From assembly GCA_003134655.1 (NCBI GenBank), contig PLBY01000047.1, positions 5,620 through 69,619 of the forward strand: a stretch of 64,000 nucleotides of DNA, read 5' to 3'. Positions 45,318 to 54,283 of the stretch are shown here, in pieces; positions within the stretch are counted from its first letter, which is position 1, and every line of letters starts with the position of its first letter. The position numbers and the translations under genes are program-made. The notes under the pieces were generated by a model. The model worked only from the letters and a program-made list of their open reading frames with translations, did not search any database and had not been told where the DNA came from. The stretch is from Acidobacteriaceae bacterium. GTDB lineage: Bacteria; Acidobacteriota; Terriglobia; Terriglobales; Acidobacteriaceae.

Positions 45318-45329
45318 GTAAACGTTTGC
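45318..45329. promoter_or_regulatory. LacI-type operator before the GH127-like gene
   Basis: GTAAACGTTTGC has a single mismatch to the consensus palindrome and directly abuts TATTAT (45330-45335), a likely -10. It lies 35 bp before the start codon at 45365. Confidence 0.65.
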
Positions 45330-45364
45330 TATTATCATTGCTTCGCGCCCAGGAGACCCCCCGC

Positions 45365-47227
45365 ATGCATGCCCGCGTCAGCCGCAGAATCTTTCTCAAA
45401 GCCGCCACAGTTACCACCGCAGCTACATACGCGACGAGCGTGCTTCCTGCCTGGGCCGCTGCGGACAAAGGGGCCGCTGCAGTTCACACTCCGCTCACGA
45501 CGTTTGCCTATTCGGACGTGGAACTGCTCGAGGGCCCCATGAAACGGCAGTTCGAAGAGAACCATGCCCGCTTCCTGAACCTCGACGATGACAGGATGCT
45601 CAAGGTCTACCGACAGGTTGCCGGCTTGCCCGCGCCAGGGGAAGACATGGGAGGCTGGTACGACCTCAACGGCTTCAGCCTGGAGCAAAATGACTTTCAT
45701 GGCTTCATTGCGGGCCATAGCTTTGGACAATATCTTTCTGGACTTGCACGGGCGTACGCGGTCACGGGATCAGAACCTACCCGGGCGAAAATCAATCGCC
45801 TGGTGAAAGGCTACAGCGAAACGCTCGATCCCAAAGCCAAGTTCTTTATTGGTTATCGGCTAACGGCCTACACCTACGACAAGCTCTCCTGCGGGCTGAT
45901 TGATGCGCACGAGTACGCCCGCGATCCGATGGCAATGGATGTTCATGAGAAGCTGACCCATGCGATCGGCGCCTATCTGCCCGAAAAGGCCCTTTCACGG
46001 CAAGAACAACGCTCCCGGCCGCACAAAGACACATCGTTTACCTGGGACGAGACGTACACTTTGCCCGAAAATCTTTTTCTTGCATATCAACGCAGCGGCA
46101 ACACCTTTTACCGCGACATGGCGAAGAAATATCTTGAAGATGACACCTACTTCAATCCTCTTTCCGAAGGTAACAACGTCCTGCCCTTCGAACACGCATA
46201 CAGCCACGTGAATGCCTTCAGCTCCGCGATGCAGGCCTATATCACACTGGGAAGCGAAAAGCATCTGCGGGCTGCCAAGAACGGGTTCGAGATGCTGCAG
46301 GCGACTCAAAGCTTCGCGACGGGCGGCTGGGGACCAAATGAATCATTTGGCGAACCGGGAACAGGTCAACTGGGCGACAGTCTCGCGCTCACTCACGCCA
46401 GCTTTGAGACACCATGCGGGGCGTATGGCCATTTCAAGATCACGCGCTATTTGCTGCGTGTCACCAAGGATTCGCGATACGGCGATAGCATGGAACGCGT
46501 ACTGTACAACACAATCCTCGGAGCTTGGCCGATTCAGGCGGACGGCACTTCGTTCTACTATTCGGACTATGCCGCAACCGGCAAGAAAGTCTGGTATGGG
46601 CAAAAATGGCCATGCTGTTCCGGAACCTTCCCCCAACTCGCGGCCGATTACCACATCAGCGCGTATCTGCGCTCCCCCGATGGTGTGTACGTAAATCTCT
46701 TCACTCCTTCCAAGGTGCGATGGAGTGATGCTGGCGGACGATACGGACTGAAGCAGGAAACCAAGTATCCGTTCGATAACAAGATCCAGATCCAAGTGTC
46801 AGCTTCCCAGCCCAAGGACTTTACGCTCTATGTCCGCATTCCCGGCTGGGCTGCGCCGGATCCGATCCTTTCCATCAATGGCAACCGGGTTTCCGATCCA
46901 GTGCAGCCAGGCACCTTTGCCGCCCTCCGGCGCAACTGGAAAGACGGCGATCGCGTCGAACTCGAACTCCCCATGCCAGTTCGGCTGGAAACCGTGGATG
47001 AAAATCATCCGAAGTTTGTGGCGTTGGTCCAAGGCCCGCTGGTGTTATTCGCTATAGCCAAATCGCAGCCGAGCTTCGATCGCAACGCATTGCTGCAAGC
47101 TAAGCCCACAAACAATGTCACCGGAGATTGGCTCGCAACTGCAGCCGACGGAAGCAGCGTGACAATGCGTCCGTTTATGAACATCGACAAGGATAGTTAC
47201 AGTACGTACGTATTGCTGAAGGCCTGA
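45365..47227 (+). CDS. GH127-related beta-L-arabinofuranosidase-like enzyme
   Basis: A 620-residue exported protein. A Tat signal (SRRIFLKAATVTTAATYATS) starts at the ATG at 45365. The alpha/alpha barrel has DVELLEGPMKRQFEENHARF, GFIAGHSFGQYLSGLARAYA and ERVLYNTILGAWPIQADG. The Cys pair of the GH127 zinc site is in WPCCSGTFPQL. The Glu/Cys element reads SFETPCGAYGHFK, so Glu and Cys are three residues apart rather than two as in the GH127 gene at 36927. This may mark a different subfamily or altered activity. A C-terminal beta domain has FTLYVRIPGWA. It is probably controlled by the LacI-type site at 45318. The linkage it cleaves cannot be fixed. Confidence 0.78.
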   Translation: MHARVSRRIFLKAATVTTAATYATSVLPAWAAADKGAAAVHTPLTTFAYSDVELLEGPMKRQFEENHARFLNLDDDRMLKVYRQVAGLPAPGEDMGGWYDLNGFSLEQNDFHGFIAGHSFGQYLSGLARAYAVTGSEPTRAKINRLVKGYSETLDPKAKFFIGYRLTAYTYDKLSCGLIDAHEYARDPMAMDVHEKLTHAIGAYLPEKALSRQEQRSRPHKDTSFTWDETYTLPENLFLAYQRSGNTFYRDMAKKYLEDDTYFNPLSEGNNVLPFEHAYSHVNAFSSAMQAYITLGSEKHLRAAKNGFEMLQATQSFATGGWGPNESFGEPGTGQLGDSLALTHASFETPCGAYGHFKITRYLLRVTKDSRYGDSMERVLYNTILGAWPIQADGTSFYYSDYAATGKKVWYGQKWPCCSGTFPQLAADYHISAYLRSPDGVYVNLFTPSKVRWSDAGGRYGLKQETKYPFDNKIQIQVSASQPKDFTLYVRIPGWAAPDPILSINGNRVSDPVQPGTFAALRRNWKDGDRVELELPMPVRLETVDENHPKFVALVQGPLVLFAIAKSQPSFDRNALLQAKPTNNVTGDWLATAADGSSVTMRPFMNIDKDSYSTYVLLKA

Positions 47228-47260
47228 CACGTTGGGAGATCCAGTCCTGCGGAGGACCCG

Positions 47261-48748
47261 CTACTTGGATTGGGTGTCTTCTTCCACTAATTTGTACTGG
47301 TAGCGCTGGCTTTCTTCGTGAGCAGTCTGCTTGCGAAGTTGCGCAAGACGTTTTAGTAGATCCGGGATCTCAGCACTGTCCCCCGTTTTCCGCAGTGCCT
47401 GGATCAGGTGGTACAAGGCAGTTTGGTCTTTCGGGTCTTGAGCCAGAGCCTTGCGGCACTGCTCGACGGCATCTTGGTAGCGACCGGCTTGCAAATCGAG
47501 TTTCCCCAGCACGGTTCGAGCCCCGCTCAGGCTTGGTCGTAAGGAAACAGCTTGCCGAGCTGAGCGCATGGCCAACTGAAATTCTGGAGTGCCGGGTTCT
47601 ACGCCCTTTTGCGACAGAAAATCTGCCTGCAGGTAGAGAAGAACAGCGTCCTTTGGCTTTTGTGCCAGTCTTGTTTGCACCGTCGACAGCGCACCATCCA
47701 GATTATTCTCCTGCTCTGCCAGTAGTCCCTGGGCGGCAGAGCTTAGCGACTGGTGGGGATCCAATCCGTGGGCCGCTTCAAAGTCGGCCTCCGCTTTGTC
47801 GTACTCGGCCAATTGAACGTACAGAACACCGCGCGCCAAGAAGAGCGGGGCCGCTTTTGGCGACTGGGCGATACCGTCGCTCACCACGTCAATCCCGACT
47901 TGAAACGACTCATGGGCTGAACTCAGGTTTGCAAAATCCACGTAAAGATTGACGTTCTGTGGGTCGAGCAGAATCGCCTGGCGGAGAGCAGCAACCGCCG
48001 GTGGCGTGTCATTCAAGTCCTCATGTGCGGTGGCCGCCAGTTCCAGGCTCTCGACATCCGGATTGTTTCCCTGCAGCATCGGTTGCAGTGTAGAAAGCGC
48101 GTCTTGCGGCTGGTGAGCCATCAACTGGAGCGCAGCCAGCAGGTGCCGCTCTCGCCCGTCCTGTGGGGTAAGAGCCAGAGTGCGGCGGGAGACCTCGGCG
48201 GCTTTATCGAATTGCCTCAGCTTCACCAGACAGGCTGCGTATGCATGCAGCGCACTGGGCTGAGTGTCAAACAGTGCCCGGGCTTTTTCAAAATGAACCA
48301 CTGCCGCGGCGCAGTTCTCCTGTTGGTACTCCAGCACGGCCAACATGCCATGACTGGTTCGATCAGCGGGGCGCAAGCGAAGGACATGCTGTAAGAGCGG
48401 AATGGCCTCCTTGCTCCCGCTCTCATACTCGATCTGGATTACTCCCTCCAACGCTGGGAGATAGTCGGGAGAGATCGTCAGCGCTCTGCGGAACGAATCA
48501 ACGGCCTCTTTCTTGTGTGATTCTCCGGCACGGGCCACGCCTTGCATCGTCCATAACTGTGCGTTCCTGGGCGACCGCTGCAACGCCGGGCGAAGCAGTA
48601 CGAGAGCCTTGGCAAAGTCATGGTTCTGCAATGCCGACGTGATCAGACCGATTTGATCCACCGCCGTTTGCGCAAATGCACGGCCTAGAAGGAGGATGCA
48701 AATGAGAATGATGTAAGTCCTGGGGAAGGGATGTATCACTCTCATCAT
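47261..48748 (-). CDS. Secreted TPR protein 1
   Basis: A 495-residue exported tetratricopeptide-repeat protein. The signal (YIILICILLLGRAFAQ) follows the ATG at 48748, with AGGA seven bases before. Repeats run through the whole chain, for example SPDYLPALEGVIQIEYESGS, NVNLYVDFANLSSAHESFQV, ARGVLYVQLAEYDKAEADFE and CRKALAQDPKDQTALYHLIQ. It is clearly paralogous to the TPR protein at 54280, sharing these phrases nearly word for word, but has no CRTAC1 gene attached. It lies after TonB receptor 2, whose terminator separates them. It may act as a periplasmic scaffold for glycan uptake; no enzyme motif is present. Confidence 0.8.
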   Translation of the reverse strand: MMRVIHPFPRTYIILICILLLGRAFAQTAVDQIGLITSALQNHDFAKALVLLRPALQRSPRNAQLWTMQGVARAGESHKKEAVDSFRRALTISPDYLPALEGVIQIEYESGSKEAIPLLQHVLRLRPADRTSHGMLAVLEYQQENCAAAVVHFEKARALFDTQPSALHAYAACLVKLRQFDKAAEVSRRTLALTPQDGRERHLLAALQLMAHQPQDALSTLQPMLQGNNPDVESLELAATAHEDLNDTPPAVAALRQAILLDPQNVNLYVDFANLSSAHESFQVGIDVVSDGIAQSPKAAPLFLARGVLYVQLAEYDKAEADFEAAHGLDPHQSLSSAAQGLLAEQENNLDGALSTVQTRLAQKPKDAVLLYLQADFLSQKGVEPGTPEFQLAMRSARQAVSLRPSLSGARTVLGKLDLQAGRYQDAVEQCRKALAQDPKDQTALYHLIQALRKTGDSAEIPDLLKRLAQLRKQTAHEESQRYQYKLVEEDTQSK

Positions 48749-48839
48749 TGGTCCTGCCACACCTCATCCCTGCTCTTATACGTCAGGAACCGGTGCTTCG
48801 GCCACGTCGAGGACATCCTGATGCCTTCCAGAGAAAGAA

Positions 48840-48874
48840 AGAGCCGGCCGCTTCGAACGAAGCAGACCGGCTCT
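48840..48874 (-). terminator. Rho-independent terminator of TonB receptor 2
   Basis: AGAGCCGG and CCGGCTCT form a perfect 8-bp stem, extended inside by GCTTCG/CGAAGC, 20 bp after the receptor stop at 48894. Minus-strand sequence after the stem is TTTCTTTCTC, a good U-rich tail. Confidence 0.8.
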
Positions 48875-48893
48875 GAGGTCGTCTCCCGATGCA

Positions 48894-51800
48894 TCAGAAC
48901 GAAATCTTTCCTCCCAATTGCCAGAACCTCGGCTCGTGCGATGCCGTGGCTTGGCCGAAATTTCCGTCTGGGAAATTCACATCGACTCCGTTGGTGCCGT
49001 TCCATGCATAGTTTGCCCGGTTGAACAGATTAAAGATTTCAAACCGGAATTGAAAATTGACTCTTTCTGTAATGGAAGTGTCCTTGTAGAAGTTGATGTT
49101 CGTCTCGATAAAGTTTGGCCCGCGGAACAGCATAGCCTTCTCGTTTCCGTTTTGACCAAAAGTAGGAACCGCGAAGTCGCTCTTGGGAATTGCCCCTGTC
49201 AGCCAGGTGCCATTCGAGGTTAACTGATGGTAACTAGCCACGTCTGGATAGGAGGCGGCAGTTTCCCCATCGGCATTGTAGTTTCCGCTGCCGGCCTGGT
49301 AAGCGACGGCTGGATCGGATGCCGAGCATCCGGTGACGTTGCTGAGGGCCCCTGATTGGCACACCGCCAGAAAGCCATTGGTATTGTTCGCGGTTATTGG
49401 ATAACCAGACTGCACGATGCTCGTTCCGCTGATTCCCCAGCCGCCGGTCAGATAGCCTACAGCCCCTCTTCCACCATTCAATCCTTTCACCGAATAGTTG
49501 AAGCTGAAGGAGAAGCGGTTGGGCGCGTCAAAGATGGATGGACCGTAGTACGGCTGAGGATTCAGCCCCGCAGAATTGGGATAGTAGAGAGCGTCGTCTT
49601 TGGAACGGGAACGGGTGTAAGAAACATCCATGTACCCACGCGAGAAGTGCCCTCTTACATCAAAGATCAGAGCTTCGTAGTTACCATAGCGGTCGTTGTC
49701 GGCATATGTAATTGCTCCGAAGCTCTTATTGAGACGGGTCGGGCTAGGAACGACCGGCGTCGCACTGGTGTTCATCTGGTTGATCAGATCGCCCGGGAAG
49801 GTGTTGATATCGACTCCGTAGGAAACATTCCCGATCGAGTTTCCGTTTCCGACGATGTTGTAGGAGTGAGATCCGTTATAGCCAACACTGGCTGAAAAGT
49901 TGTTTCCCAGCTTCCGCTCTAAAGTGAGGGACCATATGTCCGACTTCGGCGACTTCAAGAGCGGGTTGATTCCGCCGATCGCGAAGCTGGCACCGACTAC
50001 CCCACCCTGCGCGTTAAGGCCACCTCCCTGTTGCGGCGTTGGGCCTGTTCCTGGCCCGAAAGTCGGAAACGTGAATCCGAAAGGAGGCTTGCTGCCGGTC
50101 CCAAGCACAAAGATTGGAGCCTGAGCGGAAACCGTCCCACCCGCAACAAAGGTCGGCGCCACCTCTCCTGGCGGACTACCTCGGAATTCTTCCTGCACAT
50201 TCGCCTGGGTCAGCCAGTTGTTATATACGCCGAAACCACCTCGTACTACCCATTCGCCATTCCCCGTAGGATCCCATGCGACACCGATGCGAGGGCTAAA
50301 CAGGTTGTTGACCGAGTGCAGAAGGGCGTTGTGAGTAGCCTTGGCATAGCCATTCGTCACTTGCTCTTGCTCTGTGGTACCGGTACCGAGGTAAAAGTTT
50401 CCAAACACGGTCGACGGGCTTTTCGACCACGGGTTACCGCTATCGTCGTAGCGCAGGCCTAAGGTAAGGGTCAGGTTCTTCCTGGCCTTCCAAGTGTCCT
50501 CCACGAAAAGTCCGAAGGTTCTGGAAGCAGCGTCCCAACTCCACAACTGTTGCGTACCGGTTGCAGGGTTGTAATAAATTCCGTTTTCGTTTGTGGGAGC
50601 ATCCTGGGCCAGCGTCAGCAGATTGCTGAATGAGAATTTCGGTTGCGACCACGGTCCCTGGAAGGGCTCAACATCATCTCCATACCAGCCTTCGTACCCG
50701 AATTTCAGGGTGTGGGCTCCTTTCACATGCGTGAGAACGTCGCGCCAATGGTAGTTGTGCTGGATGAAATCTCCCTGTGCGAAACCCACGCCGAACGCTT
50801 GCCCGGAATCCACGTTGATCCCGTTTACCGATATCGACGGAACGGAGTAATCTTTCGCCCCACTGCCCAACACGCCCTCGACCCTGCTCAGGCCGGCGGT
50901 AAAGTCATTCAGCGTGTTCGGCGAAAAGGTGTGTGTCCAACTGGCCTGCCCGGCCACTTGCCACGTGTTATTCAACGCGGAAAATTGTGGCATGGGCGAC
51001 GGAGCACCGGTCAGAAGAAGAGTGCGGAAGATGCTGGCATAGATTCTGTCATTCTTGAAGCCCTTGTCCAGACGGGCAAAATACTGCGTGCCATTCCGTA
51101 TCGATGTGGCGCCAAATGAACCAGTGTCGATCATGGGCGTTGTGCAAGGAATGTTCTCCACGACTGCCGTTCCGCAAACTGAACTGCCAAGCACATCCGA
51201 TGCGGTTTGCGAGACAGCCACTCCTGCCACTCCGACGGGCTGATAATTGGTGAGAACTCCAGTTCCGACCGTTCCCGGATTATTCGCTTGGGCGAAGCTG
51301 ATAAACTCCGGCGCCGCGAAGGTCACCGATCCCCCCGCGCTCGACGATGAACGCAGCGGCTCCACCGAGAAAAAGAAGAAGAAATTATGGTGCGGAATCA
51401 CCGGACCGCCGATGGCGAAATCCATATTGTTGGAATGGAAGGGCTTGTAGGGTCCTTCCGCCGAACTTACAAAGTGCTGATTCGCAAACATGCCCTGGTA
51501 GTTAAACCAGTCTGCCGCTGAGCCGTGGAATCGGTCAGTTCCAGATTTGGTGGTAAACATAGTTTGCAGTCCGGCGGCGCGGCTGTACTCGCTCGAGAAT
51601 GTGTTGACCTGCACACTCGTTTCCCGGATCGCTTCAGGCTGAGGGGTTAAATTCAAGACGCCCTGGCGAATACCGCTGGTCACGTCCAGCCCGTCCACCA
51701 CGTATTGGTTATTATTCTGGCCCTGGCCGTTGGCGCTGGCGTCAACCTGCTCTTCCGTAGAGTAGTTGTCCACGCCCGATGCGGGGCTTCCAGACGTGCT

Positions 51801-52307
51801 TGTGCCCAAGCCGGAGACACCCGGCGCCATTGTCACCAGCGTGACGAGGTTGCGGCCAATGATCGGCAGCTGCGCCACTGCTCCACTCTCGATGGTCAGC
51901 TGAGTGCGGCTATCCGCAGTGTCCACCATCGGAGCCTCTGTGCTAACCACCACCGACTCGCTGACTGAACCGACCCTGAGAGCTATCGGCACGTTCAGAT
52001 TCTGTTCCGTGAGCAGAGTGACGTCGGCCTCCGATTTCGCGAAGCCAGCAGCTTGGACGGTAATTTTGTACCGACCCGGGGCCAGACTGACGAAACGATA
52101 ATTGCCCGCATCGTCGCTCGTCGCAACCGCGGTAGCTCCGGTCGCAGTGTTGACGATTTGGACGCTAGCCTTGGCAACTCCCGCTCCGCTCTGATCTTTG
52201 ACTTCTCCCTGGATGCTGGCTGTGAATTGTGCAAAGGCCGCACCCGTGATGATCACGATGATGGAGAACAACCAGATCGAATAGCGAGACATCATGCTTC
52301 GTGGCAT
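48894..52307 (-). CDS. TonB-dependent receptor (Oar-like) 2
   Basis: A 1,137-residue outer-membrane receptor. The ATG at 52307 is preferred because GGAGGG lies six bases before it and the signal peptide (SIWLFSIIVIITGAAFAQ) follows; an earlier in-frame start at 52337 has no such support. The carboxypeptidase-like beta domain has ASIQGEVKDQSGAGVAKASV. The plug has QYVVDGLDVTSGIRQGVLNL and TTKSGTDRFHGSAADWF. The barrel ends FWQLGGKISF with terminal Phe. It shares architecture, but only moderate sequence, with receptor 1. A TTGACA promoter and LacI-type operator lie upstream, so it probably imports related arabinose-containing oligosaccharides. Confidence 0.88.
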   Translation of the reverse strand: MPRSMMSRYSIWLFSIIVIITGAAFAQFTASIQGEVKDQSGAGVAKASVQIVNTATGATAVATSDDAGNYRFVSLAPGRYKITVQAAGFAKSEADVTLLTEQNLNVPIALRVGSVSESVVVSTEAPMVDTADSRTQLTIESGAVAQLPIIGRNLVTLVTMAPGVSGLGTSTSGSPASGVDNYSTEEQVDASANGQGQNNNQYVVDGLDVTSGIRQGVLNLTPQPEAIRETSVQVNTFSSEYSRAAGLQTMFTTKSGTDRFHGSAADWFNYQGMFANQHFVSSAEGPYKPFHSNNMDFAIGGPVIPHHNFFFFFSVEPLRSSSSAGGSVTFAAPEFISFAQANNPGTVGTGVLTNYQPVGVAGVAVSQTASDVLGSSVCGTAVVENIPCTTPMIDTGSFGATSIRNGTQYFARLDKGFKNDRIYASIFRTLLLTGAPSPMPQFSALNNTWQVAGQASWTHTFSPNTLNDFTAGLSRVEGVLGSGAKDYSVPSISVNGINVDSGQAFGVGFAQGDFIQHNYHWRDVLTHVKGAHTLKFGYEGWYGDDVEPFQGPWSQPKFSFSNLLTLAQDAPTNENGIYYNPATGTQQLWSWDAASRTFGLFVEDTWKARKNLTLTLGLRYDDSGNPWSKSPSTVFGNFYLGTGTTEQEQVTNGYAKATHNALLHSVNNLFSPRIGVAWDPTGNGEWVVRGGFGVYNNWLTQANVQEEFRGSPPGEVAPTFVAGGTVSAQAPIFVLGTGSKPPFGFTFPTFGPGTGPTPQQGGGLNAQGGVVGASFAIGGINPLLKSPKSDIWSLTLERKLGNNFSASVGYNGSHSYNIVGNGNSIGNVSYGVDINTFPGDLINQMNTSATPVVPSPTRLNKSFGAITYADNDRYGNYEALIFDVRGHFSRGYMDVSYTRSRSKDDALYYPNSAGLNPQPYYGPSIFDAPNRFSFSFNYSVKGLNGGRGAVGYLTGGWGISGTSIVQSGYPITANNTNGFLAVCQSGALSNVTGCSASDPAVAYQAGSGNYNADGETAASYPDVASYHQLTSNGTWLTGAIPKSDFAVPTFGQNGNEKAMLFRGPNFIETNINFYKDTSITERVNFQFRFEIFNLFNRANYAWNGTNGVDVNFPDGNFGQATASHEPRFWQLGGKISF

Positions 52308-52362
52308 GGATTCCCTCCACAAGTCTTTCTTGCGCAAGTCGAAGGTTTTTAGGGTGACCCGA

Positions 52363-52374
52363 GAAAACGTTTAC
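52363..52374. promoter_or_regulatory. LacI-type operator before TonB receptor 2
   Basis: GAAAACGTTTAC (plus) differs from the perfect palindrome at one base. It lies 56 bp before the start codon and 14 bp past the -10 element, inside the early transcript. Confidence 0.65.
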
Positions 52375-52388
52375 TCCACAGGAGGTAA

Positions 52389-52418
52389 TGTATAAATACT
52401 ACGGCCTGATACTGTCAA
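52389..52418 (-). promoter_or_regulatory. Sigma70-type promoter of TonB receptor 2
   Basis: On the minus strand TTGACA (52418-52413), an 18-bp spacer and TATACA (52394-52389). The layout is the same as at TonB receptor 1, with an identical -35 and spacer length. Confidence 0.75.
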
Positions 52419-52516
52419 GAACTTTCTGGGTGTGGACGCTTTCTGGAAAGAAACTTCACAGGGCTTCACTGTGTACTCGAGCTTCCCTGCATATTGCCGA
52501 GCTTCGAGAATAAGAT

Positions 52517-54283
52517 CTAGGAACGGCCCCAACCTTTGTTGCTCACAATTCCTGAACCTTCCCGCAGCGTGATGAGTTGATTCGCGGAAATCTTTTTGTA
52601 CTGTTCATGCAGACCATTCGGCCAGTAGATATCGAGGTCGACCGAGTTAAATCCACCCAGGCCAAAATGCAGCCGGGAATCGTTACAGGAGTAAAAGCTC
52701 GACTGGCTGAGCACGGCTTGCGCCTGAGCCTTGCCACCATACCGGGCCAGCACGCGCGCTCCAATGGCACTGCGGTTGGACTTGACTCCCTCGAGTTTGA
52801 CTTTGATCCAGTTCCGTTTTGCCTTCATATCATTTCGCAGCAACGAAGGCGGTTCGTTCATGTTGACAATCAGAACATCGATATCCCCGTCGTTGTCGAA
52901 ATCTCCGAATGCGCAACCTCGACTGCAGTGTGCGTCGGTCACCCCAGGACCAGCCTCTTGGCTCAATTCTTCGAAGGTACGATTGCCCAAGTTTCGAAAC
53001 ACCGTGCGCGGTGTCTTGTTGGCATATTGCGGCAACTTGCGCTCAACTTCGGGATACACGTTGCCGGTGCTCACGAAAAGATCCGGATAGCCGTCATTGT
53101 CGAGATCGACCATACCGGCCCCCCAACAGATGTAGCGAGTATCCACGGCAACCCGTGAGGACCGCGTCAAATCGTCGAAATTCCCCTTGCCGTCATTGTG
53201 ATAAAGGCCATTCGCATCCTCGGCGAAGTGGGTCTTGAACAGATCCAAGTGGCCGTCCAGATCGTAATCGCCCACGCCCACGCCCATTCCCGCCTGCTCC
53301 AAGCCGTCATCGCTGAGCGCTACCCCGCGCAGGACCCCCTCTTCACGAAACGTTCCGTTATGGTTGTTCATGAACAGCAAACTCGGGGTGGAATCGCAGG
53401 CGACAAAAATGTCCGGCCAGCCATCCTCATCGAGATCCGCGGCGACCACGGTCATTCCGTAACAACCGGCTGCACTCGCGATCCCGGCCTCCTGGCTCAC
53501 ATCCGTGAACGTACCGTCACCATTGTTGCGGTAAAGCGAATGTTTACCAGTGGGCAAACCTCGCGGCCCGCACTCCACGGGGACACCCTTCCAATTGCAA
53601 TTCACGTTCTCGCCTGGCACCGGTGCATGCTCGAAAGAGAAACGCACGTAATTGGAAACAAACAAATCAAGATGTCCATCCCGGTTGTAGTCGAGGAAAC
53701 TGCAGCCCGCGCCCCAGCGTGGTTGTTCGTTCCAGAGACCGGCGGCCTTGGTCGAATCGGTAAACGTCCCATCCCCGTTGTTGCGATAGAGACGATTCTG
53801 CCCAAAATACGTGCAGAAAATGTCCTCGAATCCATCGTTGTTGTAGTCTCCAATACAGACGCCAGAGGCCCAACCCACCGCCTTCAGGCCAGCCTTCTCC
53901 GTCACATCTGTAAAAGTTCCGTCGCGGTTGTTTTTGTAGAGGCGATTCGTTGCGCCGGGCGGATCTCCGTCCAAACGCGTGCCCGACAACAAGAAAACAT
54001 CCACCCAGCCGTCGTTGTCGTAGTCGATGAAGGCGCATCCACAACCGGTGGCTTCCAGAATGTACTTCTTGCTTTCGACCCCACCGTATATCACGGGCGC
54101 GTGCAGCCCCGCAGTTGCCGCGACATCGACGAAGTGCGCATAGAAGGGACGCCCGGATGGCGCAGGCCGGGGCAGCGGTTTGACGGTGTGAGCAGCTACT
54201 CCCTGGGCTGGGAGTTGTCGTGCCGCCATGAAGGCCGCAGAACCAAGAGAGAGTCGCACAAAATCGCGGCGGCTAACGGTCAA
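52517..54283 (-). CDS. CRTAC1/ASPIC-UnbV FG-GAP repeat protein 1
   Basis: A 588-residue exported beta-propeller. A TTG start at 54283 overlaps the TPR stop codon (TTGA) and leads straight into a Tat signal (SRRDFVRLSLGSAAFMAA). Longer versions would run through the TPR gene. Calcium-binding FG-GAP/VCBS repeats are abundant: DYDNDGWVDVFLLSG, DYNNDGFEDIFCTYFG, DYNRDGHLDLFVSNY, DLDEDGWPDIFVACD, DLDNDGYPDLFVSTG and DFDNDGDIDVLIVNM. The C-terminal ASPIC/UnbV domain has SNRSAIGARVLARYGGKAQA and DIYWPNGLHEQY. Coupling to the TPR gene suggests that the two proteins work together outside the cytoplasm, perhaps in glycan binding. Confidence 0.85.
   Translation of the reverse strand: MTVSRRDFVRLSLGSAAFMAARQLPAQGVAAHTVKPLPRPAPSGRPFYAHFVDVAATAGLHAPVIYGGVESKKYILEATGCGCAFIDYDNDGWVDVFLLSGTRLDGDPPGATNRLYKNNRDGTFTDVTEKAGLKAVGWASGVCIGDYNNDGFEDIFCTYFGQNRLYRNNGDGTFTDSTKAAGLWNEQPRWGAGCSFLDYNRDGHLDLFVSNYVRFSFEHAPVPGENVNCNWKGVPVECGPRGLPTGKHSLYRNNGDGTFTDVSQEAGIASAAGCYGMTVVAADLDEDGWPDIFVACDSTPSLLFMNNHNGTFREEGVLRGVALSDDGLEQAGMGVGVGDYDLDGHLDLFKTHFAEDANGLYHNDGKGNFDDLTRSSRVAVDTRYICWGAGMVDLDNDGYPDLFVSTGNVYPEVERKLPQYANKTPRTVFRNLGNRTFEELSQEAGPGVTDAHCSRGCAFGDFDNDGDIDVLIVNMNEPPSLLRNDMKAKRNWIKVKLEGVKSNRSAIGARVLARYGGKAQAQAVLSQSSFYSCNDSRLHFGLGGFNSVDLDIYWPNGLHEQYKKISANQLITLREGSGIVSNKGWGRS

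Noticed and set aside
53531-53547. GTAAA and TTTAC halves separated by seven bases
   Set aside because: It lies inside the CRTAC1 1 coding sequence, the spacing differs from the 12-bp palindrome and the central CG is absent.
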